From Climacium dendroides (lineage: Eukaryota > Streptophyta > Bryopsida > Hypnales > Climaciaceae): a stretch of DNA of 64,000 nt. The notes below the pieces were generated by a model that was given only the letters and a program-made list of their open reading frames with translations, was not told the DNA's origin and searched no databases. A program made the translations under genes and the position numbers. The stretch spans positions 21,509,029 through 21,573,028 of the forward strand of contig OX467083.1 in the NCBI GenBank assembly GCA_950106755.1, in the 5' to 3' direction. Positions 24,964 through 36,781 of the stretch are shown one piece after another (the stretch's first letter is position 1; each line of letters begins with the position of its first letter).

Positions 24964-25189
24964 GATCATGAGATTGACATATCTTGTGAACCTAAACTAT
25001 TTGTATTGATTTTTATATTGATTGGATTTGTATGTTTTATGGCTATATTCTGTGTGATTCATTTCCATTCACACTTTTCCATTGCATGTTTTGTATGAAT
25101 TTGGTTGGTAATTCTCAAGTCTTCTTTTATATCTTGAAGACTAGTAAAGTAAAATTTTCATAGCTAGGAAATCCCAAATTTTAAGTGTA

Positions 25190-26050
25190 ATTTAGGCAGC
25201 CTAAACTATAAACATTTCTAAATGATATAAAGTGAAACAAAAAATCCCAAACAAGGTTTGTCTTAATGAAACAAATTCGAAAATGACAAAGTGTATGCAT
25301 TTGAAGAAACTTAGCATCAAAAAAAAAGAAAAGCATGGTTCTCCATTGGCACTTCCAAAATGAATTCATCATGTCTACACTAACTATGAGGCTTCAACCA
25401 TAGCTTCAACTATGGGGCTTCAACCATTTTTAATTAAGCAAATGAAAAAATGACAAATATTGTGTGGATTTTAAGTACCTTAGTAGAAAAATAATATGGA
25501 GTGAGAAGGATAAGTGAGTAGTGAAAAGAAATGGGGTGTTAGAGTGATTTGATCTATCACCCCCCAAAAAGTATGGAATGAGTATTTTGAAGTAGCTTAG
25601 TGAAAAAAAATGTAAGCAAATGTTGACCACTTTGTACTTTCAAAATGAATTAGCATAATTTAAAAAAAAATTGTAATGACTTGAGTCTCCAAACATTTTT
25701 AAATGAAAAAAATGAAAAAAAGAGAAGTTGTATTTTTATTTGAAGTAGCTCAGTGGTTAAATTTTTTTATAAAAATGGGTCCTCTTTGTCACTTTCAAAA
25801 TTAAATAGCGTAATCTTCAAATGAATCATGTGGCCATAATGACTTTGAGTCTCTAAACATTGCTCAATGAAATAAAATGAAAAAAAAAATTGTATATTTA
25901 TTTGAAGAACCTTAGTAGGGGAAAAAATAGAAATAGATGGTTGTTCCCGGAATTTCTAAAATGAAATAGCACTATTTAAACCCTAATCCACCTCTCCAAA
26001 ATTTAGAGGCTCTAAACAACTCTAAATGAAACAAATTGAATATTTTCTTT
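25190..26050. repeat. Subterminal degenerate tandem repeat at the right end of the 17.9-kb element
   Basis: The phrase 'gtctccaaacatttttaaatgaaa' (variants at 25684, 25849, 26008, weaker near 25210 and 25425) alternates with 'atttgaag-a-cttagt-g' and 'cactttcaaaatgaa'. Spacing is about 160 bp for the last three. Lies between the gene end and the right terminus. Confidence 0.5.
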
Positions 26051-26374
26051 CCATATTCATCTACTTTTTTATTATTTACCTTTTCAAATAAAACTGACTA
26101 TATTCTTTATCTTACAAAACTTTCTACTACATTGAAAGTCTCCCCGTCAAGACTGCAAACAAATGATTTTTGTGAACCTTGACTTTGATTTAAATAAAAA
26201 AAAACTTTTTTATAAAGGTATTGTGCTTCTCTTTCTTACATTAAAAAAATAGAAGATCCTAATAAGTGACTTCAATTTCTTATTGAAATGAAAATTTGGT
26301 AACAAGGTGAATAAGTGACTTATATTTTGAAAAATGAACAGTTTTTTTTTGTAAATTCAAATCTCAAGAGTCCC

Positions 26375-26466
26375 ACAGTCATAGGTCCTTCATTCTTTTT
26401 TTGACTAAAAAAATTTCCTGCTCACAGGCTCACAGGCTCGCATGCTAGCAACCCTGGAAAGCAGGG
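26375..26466 (-). repeat. Right terminal inverted repeat of the 17.9-kb element, with flanking TSD
   Basis: The minus strand reads CAGGGTTGCTAGCATGCGAG inward from 26456, then two GCCTGTGAG-type repeats and GGACCTATGACTGTGG near 26385-26370. TSD copy GAAAGCAGGG at 26457-26466. Confidence 0.6.
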
Positions 26467-29400
26467 GCAAGGGTTCTTCTAGAATAATTTGGGTCTTCTG
26501 AAGATGTTGGCACAATTGTTTTGGCATTTGGAGAATTTCTCCAAAAGTTAGAAAGATCACAACAATAGGGTAGAATTTTCATGTTTAGTGTTAATTTGAT
26601 TTTCATGTAGGTAGTTTGGTAATTTGAGAGGAGAAGGAGGCCTTAAAAAAGTATAAAAGGCATCCCCTCTTCTCACTTTGCACCCCTGTTTCTTATTTGT
26701 TAGGCCATTTTACAACCACATTGTTGGAATTTTTGGTATTTTGCCAAAAAAAACTCTTGTTTTCTTTGCATTTGAAGCATTTGCTCTTTGATTGAAGTTT
26801 TCTTGTGTTTTTGTCACTTATTTCAAAGGATGGGTACCTATGAGTGTTGCCTTCATACTTTTGTATTTTTGGGTGGTTTAGTCCCTCAAAATCTTTACTA
26901 TTCTTTGAAATATTGCATGTGACACTAATCTCAAGGACATTTTGGATCATTGCAAGAAATACCAACTGTTTTTGGTCGCATCTTCTAAAACCAACTATTG
27001 TCCAAGCTATAACTTTTGAATTTTAAATCCAATGCCAAAAACAAAAATTTTGTTTCTAGAGTTTGTAATTGTAATAGTATCCCTTATTTTTCAAAAATTT
27101 CAAAAAAACATTTTATATTTAAAAGTCAACTTTGTTCATTTGTCACAAAATTAGGTTTAGGGTTTTTTTTATACTATTGAAAGGTTCAATTTAATGATTT
27201 TCAATTGAAATTTCTATAGCATATTCTAATAGTAGGCGGACATGTCCCAACCAAATGGTCTTTGGATGGGATCCAGGACTCTCAAACTTGTACTAACTAA
27301 GTCTATTAAATTATTGACAAAGAATTTGGCATTAATCCACCATGCAACAAAGCTTTGTTCTTTTGTCCAATTTTTCAAAGTTCTATAACTAACTATTACT
27401 TTTGTTATTGTTTAACTTTAGGCCAAAACACCCTATACGACAAAGCATTTGACTTAGGACTAAAATTAGTCCTAAAATATTGGGGTTAACCTCTTGAATG
27501 GCAAATCTTTGTTTCTAATGATAATTTTTAGTATTTTATTTGTGTGGACTCCTAAATAGAAACCCAAAAAGTTTGGTTTGATTTCCAACAATTTAGAAAA
27601 ACAAAAACAAAAATTTGGCGAGCAACAACAAGAGATCTTGTGAAAGTGAAAAAAAATTAGAATTTGGTTGAAAAGATCCATCTAGCCAAGTGGTCACCTA
27701 GCCAGTTAGGTCAATCCAACTAGCTAGGCCAATCTAGTTAGCCATGTTAATCCAACTAGTTAGGCCGAAATTTTAGTTAACTAAGTTGATAACTAGCCAA
27801 TTAGGTTAGTATTGGACAACTAGTTTGTTAATTGTTTAATTTCTCTTTTGGATTGCTTGATTTCTCACATACATACACTAGAAACCAACCAAGATTGGTA
27901 TGATGCCATTAGGCCCCAAATTTTGGATTTTTTCTACTTAGAGGCTGAAATTTTATTCTAAAGGGCTAAAAGTGCATTGATAATTCTATAAGTTTGGATT
28001 TTCATTTCAAAATTGAGATAGGATAGAATTCTAGAGAGTAGAGTTTGCATAAATTTTGATTAAATCAGATTATAGTTATCCAAAGAAATCTAGAAGTTGA
28101 AGGAGAGAAGGTTGGGCCTCATAGTTTACGAGACCAATTGAGTTCAAATCAGCTAAGTTCAAACCAATTGAGTTCAAATTACAATAAAGACAAGTCAATT
28201 GGTTTGAAAATCAAAGTATTGGGTTACTAACTCCTTTGACTCTCTAAGCTCTCTATATTGGACCAAAAATTTGATTCACAAACTCTAATTTGAAACTTTG
28301 GAACATTGTCTAAACTCTCATGCTCTAGATGTACACTTCAAATTCAACATTAGCATTAGCATTATGAAGTTGGATATTTGACAATTTGATGTTTAGATTA
28401 TAGAAGAAGGAAGTTAAGGCTGAAGGATTACTAACCATTAGAGAATAGTTGACTTTCTTAACCTCAATTAGAATTTGATTAGAAGATAAATAGAAAAAAA
28501 CAAAGAATCATTTGACCTTGGAGAGGTTTTAGAATTTAGTTATTAGTGGGAAAAGGTTAGCAAGCTTGTTTGAGAGTTTGGTTGACTTTTTGGACAATTA
28601 GCCAATAGTTAGCAAATTACATTTGATAGAATTTGATTTGAAAAAAAAAATCTTAAAAGAAAATGAGAACATTTGAAAGAAAGGAGGAGAAAAAAAAGTT
28701 TGGAACAAGGAAGAAAGTGTTTGGGACTCTTTTATCATCATACAACAACCATGTATTAAATCAAAATACTACAACAAATATGAAATGGAAGTTGAAGGTG
28801 GTTGCAATGATGCTATGACTTTGGTGTACAAAGATGGGAGCATCAAATTCACAGGTTTTGAGGTTAGTCTTTAAAGTTTTTTCCTCTATTTGCTCATTTT
28901 CACAAAACAACATTAGATTAAAGCTAAAATAATAGAAATAAAAGTTAGAGGTTAAGGTCATATCATTATAGTCATTAGAAAATTATTATTTGGATTTGAA
29001 AGTAGTTAGAAAATCTTAGTAACTTTTCAAAAAGATATTAAGCATAAAAATTAGATTAAAACTCCAAAAGTTACGCTAAGATGAAAAATAGTATTATAAT
29101 TGGATGAAAAGTAGAAAAGTCTTCTATAAGAATCAAAGAAGGAACCTTAAAATCTATATTAAAAATAGAAATAAAAAATGAAAAAAATGTTAATTTTGAA
29201 AGTAAAGATAAAAGAAATTGATGAATGAAGTTTGATGAATTAATCAACAGTCAAACTTCATTCATAGACAACCTTTGCTCCAAAAGTCAAAAGTCTAAGT
29301 TTTTAACCTTATTAGAAATTTAAATATAGGAACTTTTATTTAAAAATATTTTAGACCTAAAAATAGCAAGTAGGTTTAAAGATTAAAAGACAGTGAAAAC

Positions 29401-29849
29401 AATAGGAAGATAAAAAGAATCTTTTGAAGGTAACTTAGGAATAAGCTAGAGATGAGTCCTATACTTAGAATGAGAAGAAGTGTTTGGAATTTTGAAGAAG
29501 TTGGATGTTTCCATTGACTCAGATGGTTCACATCATTCATATAAGGTAAATTTTTTACAACCTTGATTTCAAATTAGATCTAAATCTGCTTGTTTTCATT
29601 GATGGAGTCAAATTGTAATGTGTTACAACGGCATTGCAAGAATCTCTTAGAAGTCTGTTACAAAGTGTTATGCCCAACAACTTAGAACGAAAAAAAATGC
29701 CTTACTCACATTGTAAATAAACATTTCAACTCCAATGGCTCTTCGACTCCAACCTACCATGGGCATAAGAAAGAATATAACTCCACTAAAGTGATTGTCT
29801 TTGACTTTTGGCTTTGTTCTAATGACATACAATGATGTGTAATAGGATC
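26467..29849. other. AT-rich intergenic DNA right of the 17.9-kb element
   Basis: No gene supported. Contains the short tandem repeat at 27680, repeats of 'ccaattgagttcaaat' near 28130-28185, and a perfect 16-17 bp stem hairpin at 29219-29266 (GATGAATGAAGTTTGA and its complement). Confidence 0.5.
27680..27835. repeat. Short degenerate tandem repeat
   Basis: Words of the type 'tagccagttaggtcaatccaac' repeat about every 22-26 bp, five to six times, with drift. Low-complexity; no coding. Confidence 0.5.
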
Positions 29850-31040
29850 TCAGTGCTCATGGGTTCTAGATTGGTTCAAAGTGCCAAAAGTTTGGCCAAC
29901 CTTCACAAGTACAAATCTAACTAGAGAAAAGATATTTCTTCTATAATATGCGGGTATTTGTCTACAAACACATGAGGTAGTGTCTCCACATTGTCTATTC
30001 ACCATGTCTAGAGTTATTGAGCCTACTACATTTGAGCATGACAACTCTGCAAACCCTGATCAATATCCAACAACTTGGAAGAGAAAGGAGTAAGAAAAAA
30101 ATATTCATTTCTTAGAAGGCGTAATTGGATTGCATGTTTTAGACACCCATTAGGATTTGATACAACAAAGACACTAAGAACTTGGTTGTGTACATGTTAT
30201 TCCAAGGGTGGGAATAAAGCTCCCACACTTTACTTTTTGAATGCTCTCCTACTAGTTTTGAAGGATCTTTTTTCCTACTTCTAATTTGTTCAGTTGCAAT
30301 TGCTAACCAAAATTCAAAACAAATTAATATTTGTGGTCGGTTTTGACTATAATAACCAAAACTAAGGACCCATAGGGATTAGTCCCCGGTGTAGGACACA
30401 AGTGGCCATTTCATGAATCCCCTCTAATTGGTTCAAAGCCACCATCAACTTCTTTGGATCTCCACTTCAAGTCTTCAACAAACAACTTTCAATTTCAAAT
30501 TTTTCTTCTGAAGGCCTAGTTTTAGATGTTGATTCTTTTAGATATGCTTGAAGGCATGGATGCTATCATCACATGTTGTTACTAATCGTTTCCACAATTT
30601 CTTGACTATTGTAACCATTTGTTCTGAATTGTCTTAGATAGATTGCATGATGGAATATCTGCTTCTTTCTCAAGTGTCATTCTCTACTTGTGTCAATTCT
30701 AATAGTTAGATTTTGCACAATTTAAGTCATAGAATTCAAACATTAGAACCAATAAAATTTTAATTAGGACGAAAAAACTCACTACTTGCTACAACTCTAA
30801 AAGCCACCTCATTGTTGATATCTAAAGTGCCAAAAAGCCAACCAAAGATCCAACTTTTGAATCCCATCTTCTATAGCTGCTTCAAATGATAACTACTATG
30901 CTTGAATTGCAAAGTACCTTGTCTCTACTACTTCTCATATCTTAGTGCCCTTGTATTGCTTGCAAAGTTGATCATATTGGTGTTGCAAATCCAACTTTAT
31001 AAGTTTTTGAGTATGCTTATGGAGTGAACTTCTATTTATA
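29850..31040. pseudogene. Rearranged relic of the MULE-like transposase
   Basis: On the plus strand, 29855-30010 translates to WVLDWFKVPKVW...TNLTREKIFLL-stop-YAG, matching WVIDWPEVPEVW...TNLNREETLLLQHAG of the transposase C-terminal half. At 30440-31040 the opposite (minus) strand matches the exon around 11250-11482 and the end of the main exon (12010-12250), with a short intron of about 100 bp between them instead of 524 bp. The two parts are inverted relative to each other, so the relic has been rearranged. Many stops; no open frame. Confidence 0.6.
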
Positions 31041-31540
31041 GTGAGCTACCAAAAATCACCATATTGCTAAAAAATTGCATTTTGGTCCTTGAGGGGTTAA
31101 TTTTAATATGTCAAAATATTAAAAGAACCATAGGTGGTCCTACTAAAGAACCTCAATAATATTGCAAACTTTTGTGATCTATGGTTCTGTACATGTAAGT
31201 TTCATACATGTCAACTTATACATCTTTGAATTAATTAAAAGTGTTTTAGTTTTCAATTCTTTCACGTGAAGACATGATGATGATCTCTTAGATGGTAAAA
31301 ATGGGTACACATAAAAAAGACACAAGTTGATATTTTATTGCAAGGCCAATACCAAATGTCATTCTTTGCAAGTGGTAAAACCTTACTAGGACTATTGTAC
31401 TAATCACTTGCATAAGTGATATTAAAGATTTTAATATTTATAAATAACAATAAAATATAATTAAATCAAATGCAATTAACCTTAATCATACTACTAAAAT
31501 CATAAGTCCCTCTGTAATATCACAAATGCTACCATTAATA

Positions 31541-32269
31541 CTAGGGGCTCGTGCTTGCTATGCTACACATTCATTGTATCACTTGTTAGTAAAAATTTGA
31601 TATATTTGAATAGAATGCATGATAATGATTTTGATAAGTTTTTAAAATAATTATTTTAATTATTTTATAAAAAAAATTCCAATCATGCATACATAGAAAT
31701 CATATTTTCACACAATGTAATATTACTGAATTAGAGTAACAGTTCACAATCACCTCTATAATATCACTTTTTACAAAAGGTGATATTATAGAAATAATAT
31801 AGTTGTTGCAATTGAAGTGATATTAAAGAGGATCAATATGGTGATATTATAAAGGTAGCAATTCCATTGCTTTTCTTGGCTTTATACTTCTTTTGCATTT
31901 CTATGAATTTTTACTTTTTGTGAGCTTTGAATTAAATTGTTCACGAAGCTTTTGAAATTTACAAGTTCTTCCTTTAAATTCTTCTATTTGGGTTGCCATT
32001 GTTTGTAACAATTGAGTCAAATTTCTAATGCATTCTAATGTATGTGTATCTTTTACTATATTCATCATTGCATGTATTTCATTCATCATTCATTAAATTT
32101 CTATTGTTTATTTCAATATATGCTTATTTATTTAAAAAATTATATGAACATTTTAGTAATTTTTATCTGAATATTTATTGAAATTCTTGCTCTGCATTCT
32201 ATCTAATACATAAAAATTCTAATGAAATTCTAATGATGAATGCGTAGCATAGCAAGTGCCAACCGCTAG
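31541..32269. mobile_element. 729-bp element with CTAG-type inverted ends
   Basis: Left end CTAGGGGCTCGTGCTTGC, right end inverted CTAGCGGTTGGCACTTGC, both continuing TATGCTACRCATTCAT. TA on either side. Lies in the block missing from the copy C flank. Superfamily uncertain (a TA duplication would fit Tc1/mariner-like elements). Confidence 0.55.
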
Positions 32270-32548
32270 TAAACATATAAAAAAACAATTTAGCATTTGG
32301 GTACTGTGATCACCATTTAAATTTTTTTTTCTCAAATTGTCCATTGAAGTGTGAATAGAGGTTGTAATTAGTTCAATTCCCATTAGTATGTCAAATATGT
32401 ATGTAGATATTATATGAGAGTTGAAAAGGTGAATATTTTAGATTTGGAAAAGAACTAATCAACCGGATTTAGAAAAGACAATTTGATAGGGTGTCTCATT
32501 AGAATCATCTTCCCCAATTTTGGGACTACCGTACATTGGGGTCAAGTT

Positions 32549-35170
32549 TGTAAGACCCCATACGAAATATTTTCTTTTTGGCCGAATATCCACTTCATTA
32601 TCTACTTTTAGAATTTATAAATTTTTGTTTTGATTTATTTTGAATTATTTAGATTGTAGTGTAAGGCACTATAGCTTAACTACACTACACTGCCACTAGT
32701 TCAACTTTTCCTAAATTTTGTGGGACCACAAGTGGGACTTCCACACTTTGAGGTGGCTTTACTTAGCTTTAACTACAGTATTTTCTACAATTTTTTTTTT
32801 TCAGATTTCATATTATTTTCATCAATATTTTCTACAATGTTCATGTACACCATGTTATAATTTCTAAAAATTTCATTTCATGCCCTATTTTATATTTTGA
32901 CTTATTTTTTAACGAATCTGACCAGGGTATATGTCCAAAGGTCTAGTTGATTTTAATTTCAGTGCAAACAAGCCGTATGCCTCACTGTGAAACTCTCGTG
33001 TTATGTTGTGAATATAAATTTTAGCATTATCTGTCTAATTGTTCTTGCTGTGTAAGCTTGCTGTGCGAAGCTTCTATCTATTTGGCTGTGAGTTACGGCC
33101 TGTGGTTGTGTGATTGGAATTATTGGTCAATTTGACTGAGTACTAAAACCTACTTGACTGTGTCGAGCATTGTTTGGATTGTCTAGTTGAATAAATTATT
33201 TAATTGCTAAGTAGTGTGTGTAAGTGCACAGAGAGATAAAATCATTGAATTTGTGATACGGTGTTGTGTGTGTGGAGTTACTAGCAATTTGTCTAAATGT
33301 TATAGCTTGTATTTACAGACTGAAGATATTGTTGAATTGATCGTCTGTTATAGTTTAAATTGTTGCTTGTGAATGCTGTCAATTTGGCTGTGTTCTGTGA
33401 TCAATTTATCAAATTGTGAGAGTTGTCGATTTGCTACAGCTTGTGAGAGAGGACTGGGATTATTGCAAACTGCTTTTATATTACAGTGAGAATTATTGCT
33501 TGTGAAGATTGGATCAGTTAGTATGAGTTGTGTGCGTTGCTGTCAGCTCGTGTGCTGGGAATCAACTAGAATAGCAACAGTCGAATTGGCTATGAATGTT
33601 TTCATTTATAAGCTGTAAGTTACTCAGTCTAATTGAGTTAGCATAATTCAAATGGACGAGAGAGAGAATGGACGGAGGATGTGTGCATGACAAATGAAGA
33701 AATGCTCAATGGAGTTGCAAGGCTGCTAAGGGACAATTCAACTAGGTTGTGTATCAAATACCAAACATAAGTAGTCAAATCGCGTGTGCGTTTACGCATG
33801 TGAATGTAAATCATGGACGTCAAATCTACTGAGTTTGGCACCGCTGGTGAAATGTATACACTGGTGAGCAAATTGACGGATATTATCAAATTGATGCATA
33901 GGAATTGGTTAATACTTGTGCTTCCACATTGCCTATCTGGGTAAATACCGAGATAGTAATGTGTGAATATGTGCACTGGGAAGTAAAGACTACTAAACGG
34001 TTTGTGATTTGACAAAGTTTGATAGAACGAAATTGCAAACCCTGTTGCTTGATCGAGTTGATTAATCTGTCTCGAAATAATGCTAAGTCTATTAGCTAAG
34101 TAAGTATAAGAACTTTGTGAGAGGTTGTAGCTATTAACCGACTGATTGGGGAAGTCAAATAGCCAATAGCCTTGTGGATGTCATAGCCAAGACCTTAGAT
34201 AATTCGACTACGGCACACTTAAATTGCAACTGAAGGTGATCTGGATTTATGAACAAATTGTTTGTATGTGTCTAATACTTCAATACAGAAGATGGTGAAT
34301 TGTTTGATCCCAATTGTGTAATTCTTCTCAAGCTTCAAATTCTATGTGTATTAGGAATGTGTAATGTACCATTGTTGGCTTAAAATGAACAAGAGTCTAA
34401 TTGCAAGTCAATAATTCGTATCGATCCAGAGGTATAGCCTCAAGATCGGGCAAGTCGACTTGACTCAGACAGTAGACAAACTGCAGTGTAATCTACACGG
34501 TTGTAAGACATGGTCCAGCTCTTGGATTGCACAATCTTCAGTGTTGGTCTTGCCAAATTGACCCAACGATACTATACCCAAGCAAAGTCTAATTGACATA
34601 AAGATGGGATAAAAGGGAAATACAAAGAAAGAGTCAAATTACCAGAAAAGAATAAAATAAATTCTTCCTTGTGATTTCACACGGATATATTGTATGAGGT
34701 TTACAGATTTCAATTGGCATTATAATAAAAATTTGTGAATTCTCATTATTAGCCTGGACAGAATAGATAAGAGAGATATTTAATAAATTTTTTATTTAAA
34801 TAATTATAGTGTTCTATGAAAATAAATATATAAATGTATAATATTATTAAGTTGTTAGAGCATGCATCAAGACAAATTGACAATCGCCTAACAAATTGAC
34901 TTGAGCTTTGACATGAGTCACACACTAAATAAGATTGTGATACCATTCATGAAGTCTATATTATAGCATTGGGAATTGGACTATGACCAATTGACATTAG
35001 GTGCATTTCCTGGGGTTTATTTGATTAAACCAATCCTAAACGACACGAATAGGTATCCAAAATACGGTACAAGTGACCTTAATCATGTAAATTTAGACTT
35101 ATTGAGTATTGACCTTTCCCACAGGAATTAACCCCTAAATTCATTGTCTTGGGATTTTGTCAATTAGGCA
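32549..35170. mobile_element. Possible solo LTR, 2.6 kb
   Basis: Begins TGTAAGACCCC (a common LTR start) and ends CAATTAGGCA, with TG...CA termini and a perfect 5-bp flanking repeat AAGTT (32544-32548 and 35171-35175). No coding capacity. The segment is absent from the corresponding flank of copy C, consistent with insertion. No second LTR or internal domain seen, hence 'solo' and moderate confidence. The interior is rich in CAAATTGAC/GTCAATTTG words. Confidence 0.4.
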
Positions 35171-35257
35171 AAGTTTACATTATAGGTACCTTCTTTTCTA
35201 CAACCATTAAGGCAAAGCCAATACAAAAGCATGATCATTAGTGATTTAGTGGTATAA

Positions 35258-35465
35258 CACTACAAGAAAATTGTGTTTTAAGTAATGTTTAATATAATAA
35301 TCAATGTCTAAGTTGACAGATTTTAGGTGACATCAAATCTAACAACCCTTGTTTATATGTCAACAATGATGTTCAATGATGTTGATATAAAAACAAGGAT
35401 TGTTAGATTTAAAGTCACCTATAATCTATCAACTTAGAGATTACAAACTCTAGTTTCATATAGTG
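35258..35465. mobile_element. CACTA-type foldback MITE, 208 bp
   Basis: Starts CACTACAAGAAAA and ends ATATAGTG. Internal inverted arms of about 80 bp share AAGTTGACAGATTTTAGGTGAC-like sequence and its complement. Flanking trinucleotides TAA and TGA differ by one base. Non-coding. Confidence 0.65.
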
Positions 35466-35528
35466 TGAATATCATGGGTACTTGCAAGGGAATAAGGGAC
35501 CTTCATTTTATCAAAGTATGTATATTAA

Positions 35529-36313
35529 CCTCTAAATGCAAAAAATGCGTTTTTTGGCATTATAGCAATTTCGGGCAGCTCATTACAAATGGAGTTTTTA
35601 TTTATTTTCTTTGAAATTTTCACAAAACATGTGCTCGAAGAGTAGCTTAAGGTCCAAAAATTTCCATACCTTTTGACTACATGGTTAAAAAGTTATTGCA
35701 TGATATGTCATTTTCAATGCTCGGCGGGCAAATTGGGCAGCCCCACAAGACTCTATACTTACCCACAAACTAAAAGTCCTCATAACTTTCATCTCACTTA
35801 TCAAAATGAAATGATTCAAAGCTTCTCATGTGTATATAAATGTGTAGAATCAGTTTCAAAAAGAACACTACAAGAAAACCTGTCCGAAATGACAGAAATC
35901 AGCCCCTCCTAATCTACAGAAAATTGACAGTTTTTTGTCAATTTAGACAATTTTCTGTCAATTCGGACAGTTTTTGTTCTAATTGACTGAAATTCGCCAA
36001 ATTTCTGTAGATTAGAAGGGGCTGATTTTTGTCATTTCGGACGCGTTTCTCTTGTAGTGGAAATTTTTGAAAATAGTGATTTTTAAAGAAGTTTTTTGGG
36101 TTGCCCAATCTGCCTGCCAAGCATTGAAAATGACATATCATGCAATAACTTTTTAACCATGTAGTCAAAAGGTATGAAAATTGTTGGACCTTAAAGCTAC
36201 TCCTCAAGCACATGTTTTGTGAAAATTTCAAAGAAAAAAAATAAAAACTCCATTCGTAATGAGCTGCCCGAAATTCCTATAATGCCAAAAAATGCAGTTT
36301 TTGCATTTAGGGG
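35529..36313. mobile_element. TTAA-flanked foldback element, 785 bp
   Basis: Flanked on both sides by TTAA (35525-35528 and 36314-36317). Ends CCTCTAAATGCAAAAA and, inverted, CCCCTAAATGCAAAAA. Arms of roughly 230 bp (35529-35760 and 36085-36313) are near-identical inverted copies. The spacer contains a CACTA MITE. The duplicated flank of copy C (57145-57165) has a single GTAA-type site and no insert, so this is an insertion. The TTAA duplication resembles piggyBac-type integration; the superfamily is inferred. Confidence 0.75.
35866..36059. mobile_element. CACTA-type MITE nested in the foldback element
   Basis: Begins CACTACAAGAAAA and ends with CTTGTAGTG, with extended inverted repeats (CCGAAATGACAGAAATCAG near 35882 and its complement near 36035). 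Flanked by a 3-bp target duplication GAA (35863-35865, 36060-36062). 194 bp, non-coding. Confidence 0.8.
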
Positions 36314-36781
36314 TTAATGTAAAATGAGGACCTTCACACCTTTTTTTAAAGGGTCATGTCAAGGCCATCTAAATGTCATCAACAATGCATCCAAAATTTC
36401 CATGTTTTTTGTCCCTACTAGGTCAATGGTCCAAACAATATTTTATTTTTTTATTGGTAATCCAACCTACTTGATAAAAATTCAACCTGAATCATTTTGT
36501 AATTTCTTGAGCTAAAAGAACAAAATATTCTATGAATCTTCAAAGTACAACAAGGTACCTACTCATGCCGCTAAATTCCTTTGAAACGCACATCCTGTGG
36601 GGAATTTGGGGTTAACATGGGTGCAATGCAGACATTTCCACCACACATTCAATCAGAATATGAAAATAAATTAAAAAATTGAAAATACAGAGATGGCTTC
36701 TTGACGTTCAGTTACCTTGCATGTTTTGTCATGCGGAATTTCCTTGCAACCCAATTCAGTGTCTACACTCGAAATAGAACC

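Larger units (their letters stand above)
8587..26456. mobile_element. Candidate 17.9-kb MULE-like DNA transposon with two divergent genes
   Basis: The left end starts CAACGACACTAGCATG and the right end, read inwards on the minus strand, starts CAGGGTTGCTAGCATG. Both continue CGAGCCT, followed by GTGAGC repeats and, further in, a shared GGACCTATGAC. Immediately outside are GAAAGTAGGG (8577-8586) and GAAAGCAGGG (26457-26466), a 10-bp target-site duplication with one mismatch, a size typical of Mutator-like elements. Inside, a transposase gene points left and a ParB/methyltransferase-like gene points right, with about 5.5 kb between their 5' ends. A related left end (CAATGATGCTAGCATG at 6657) confirms where the terminus begins. 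The inverted repeats are short and degenerate, so the boundaries are probable rather than proven. Nested small elements account for part of the length. Confidence 0.6.
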
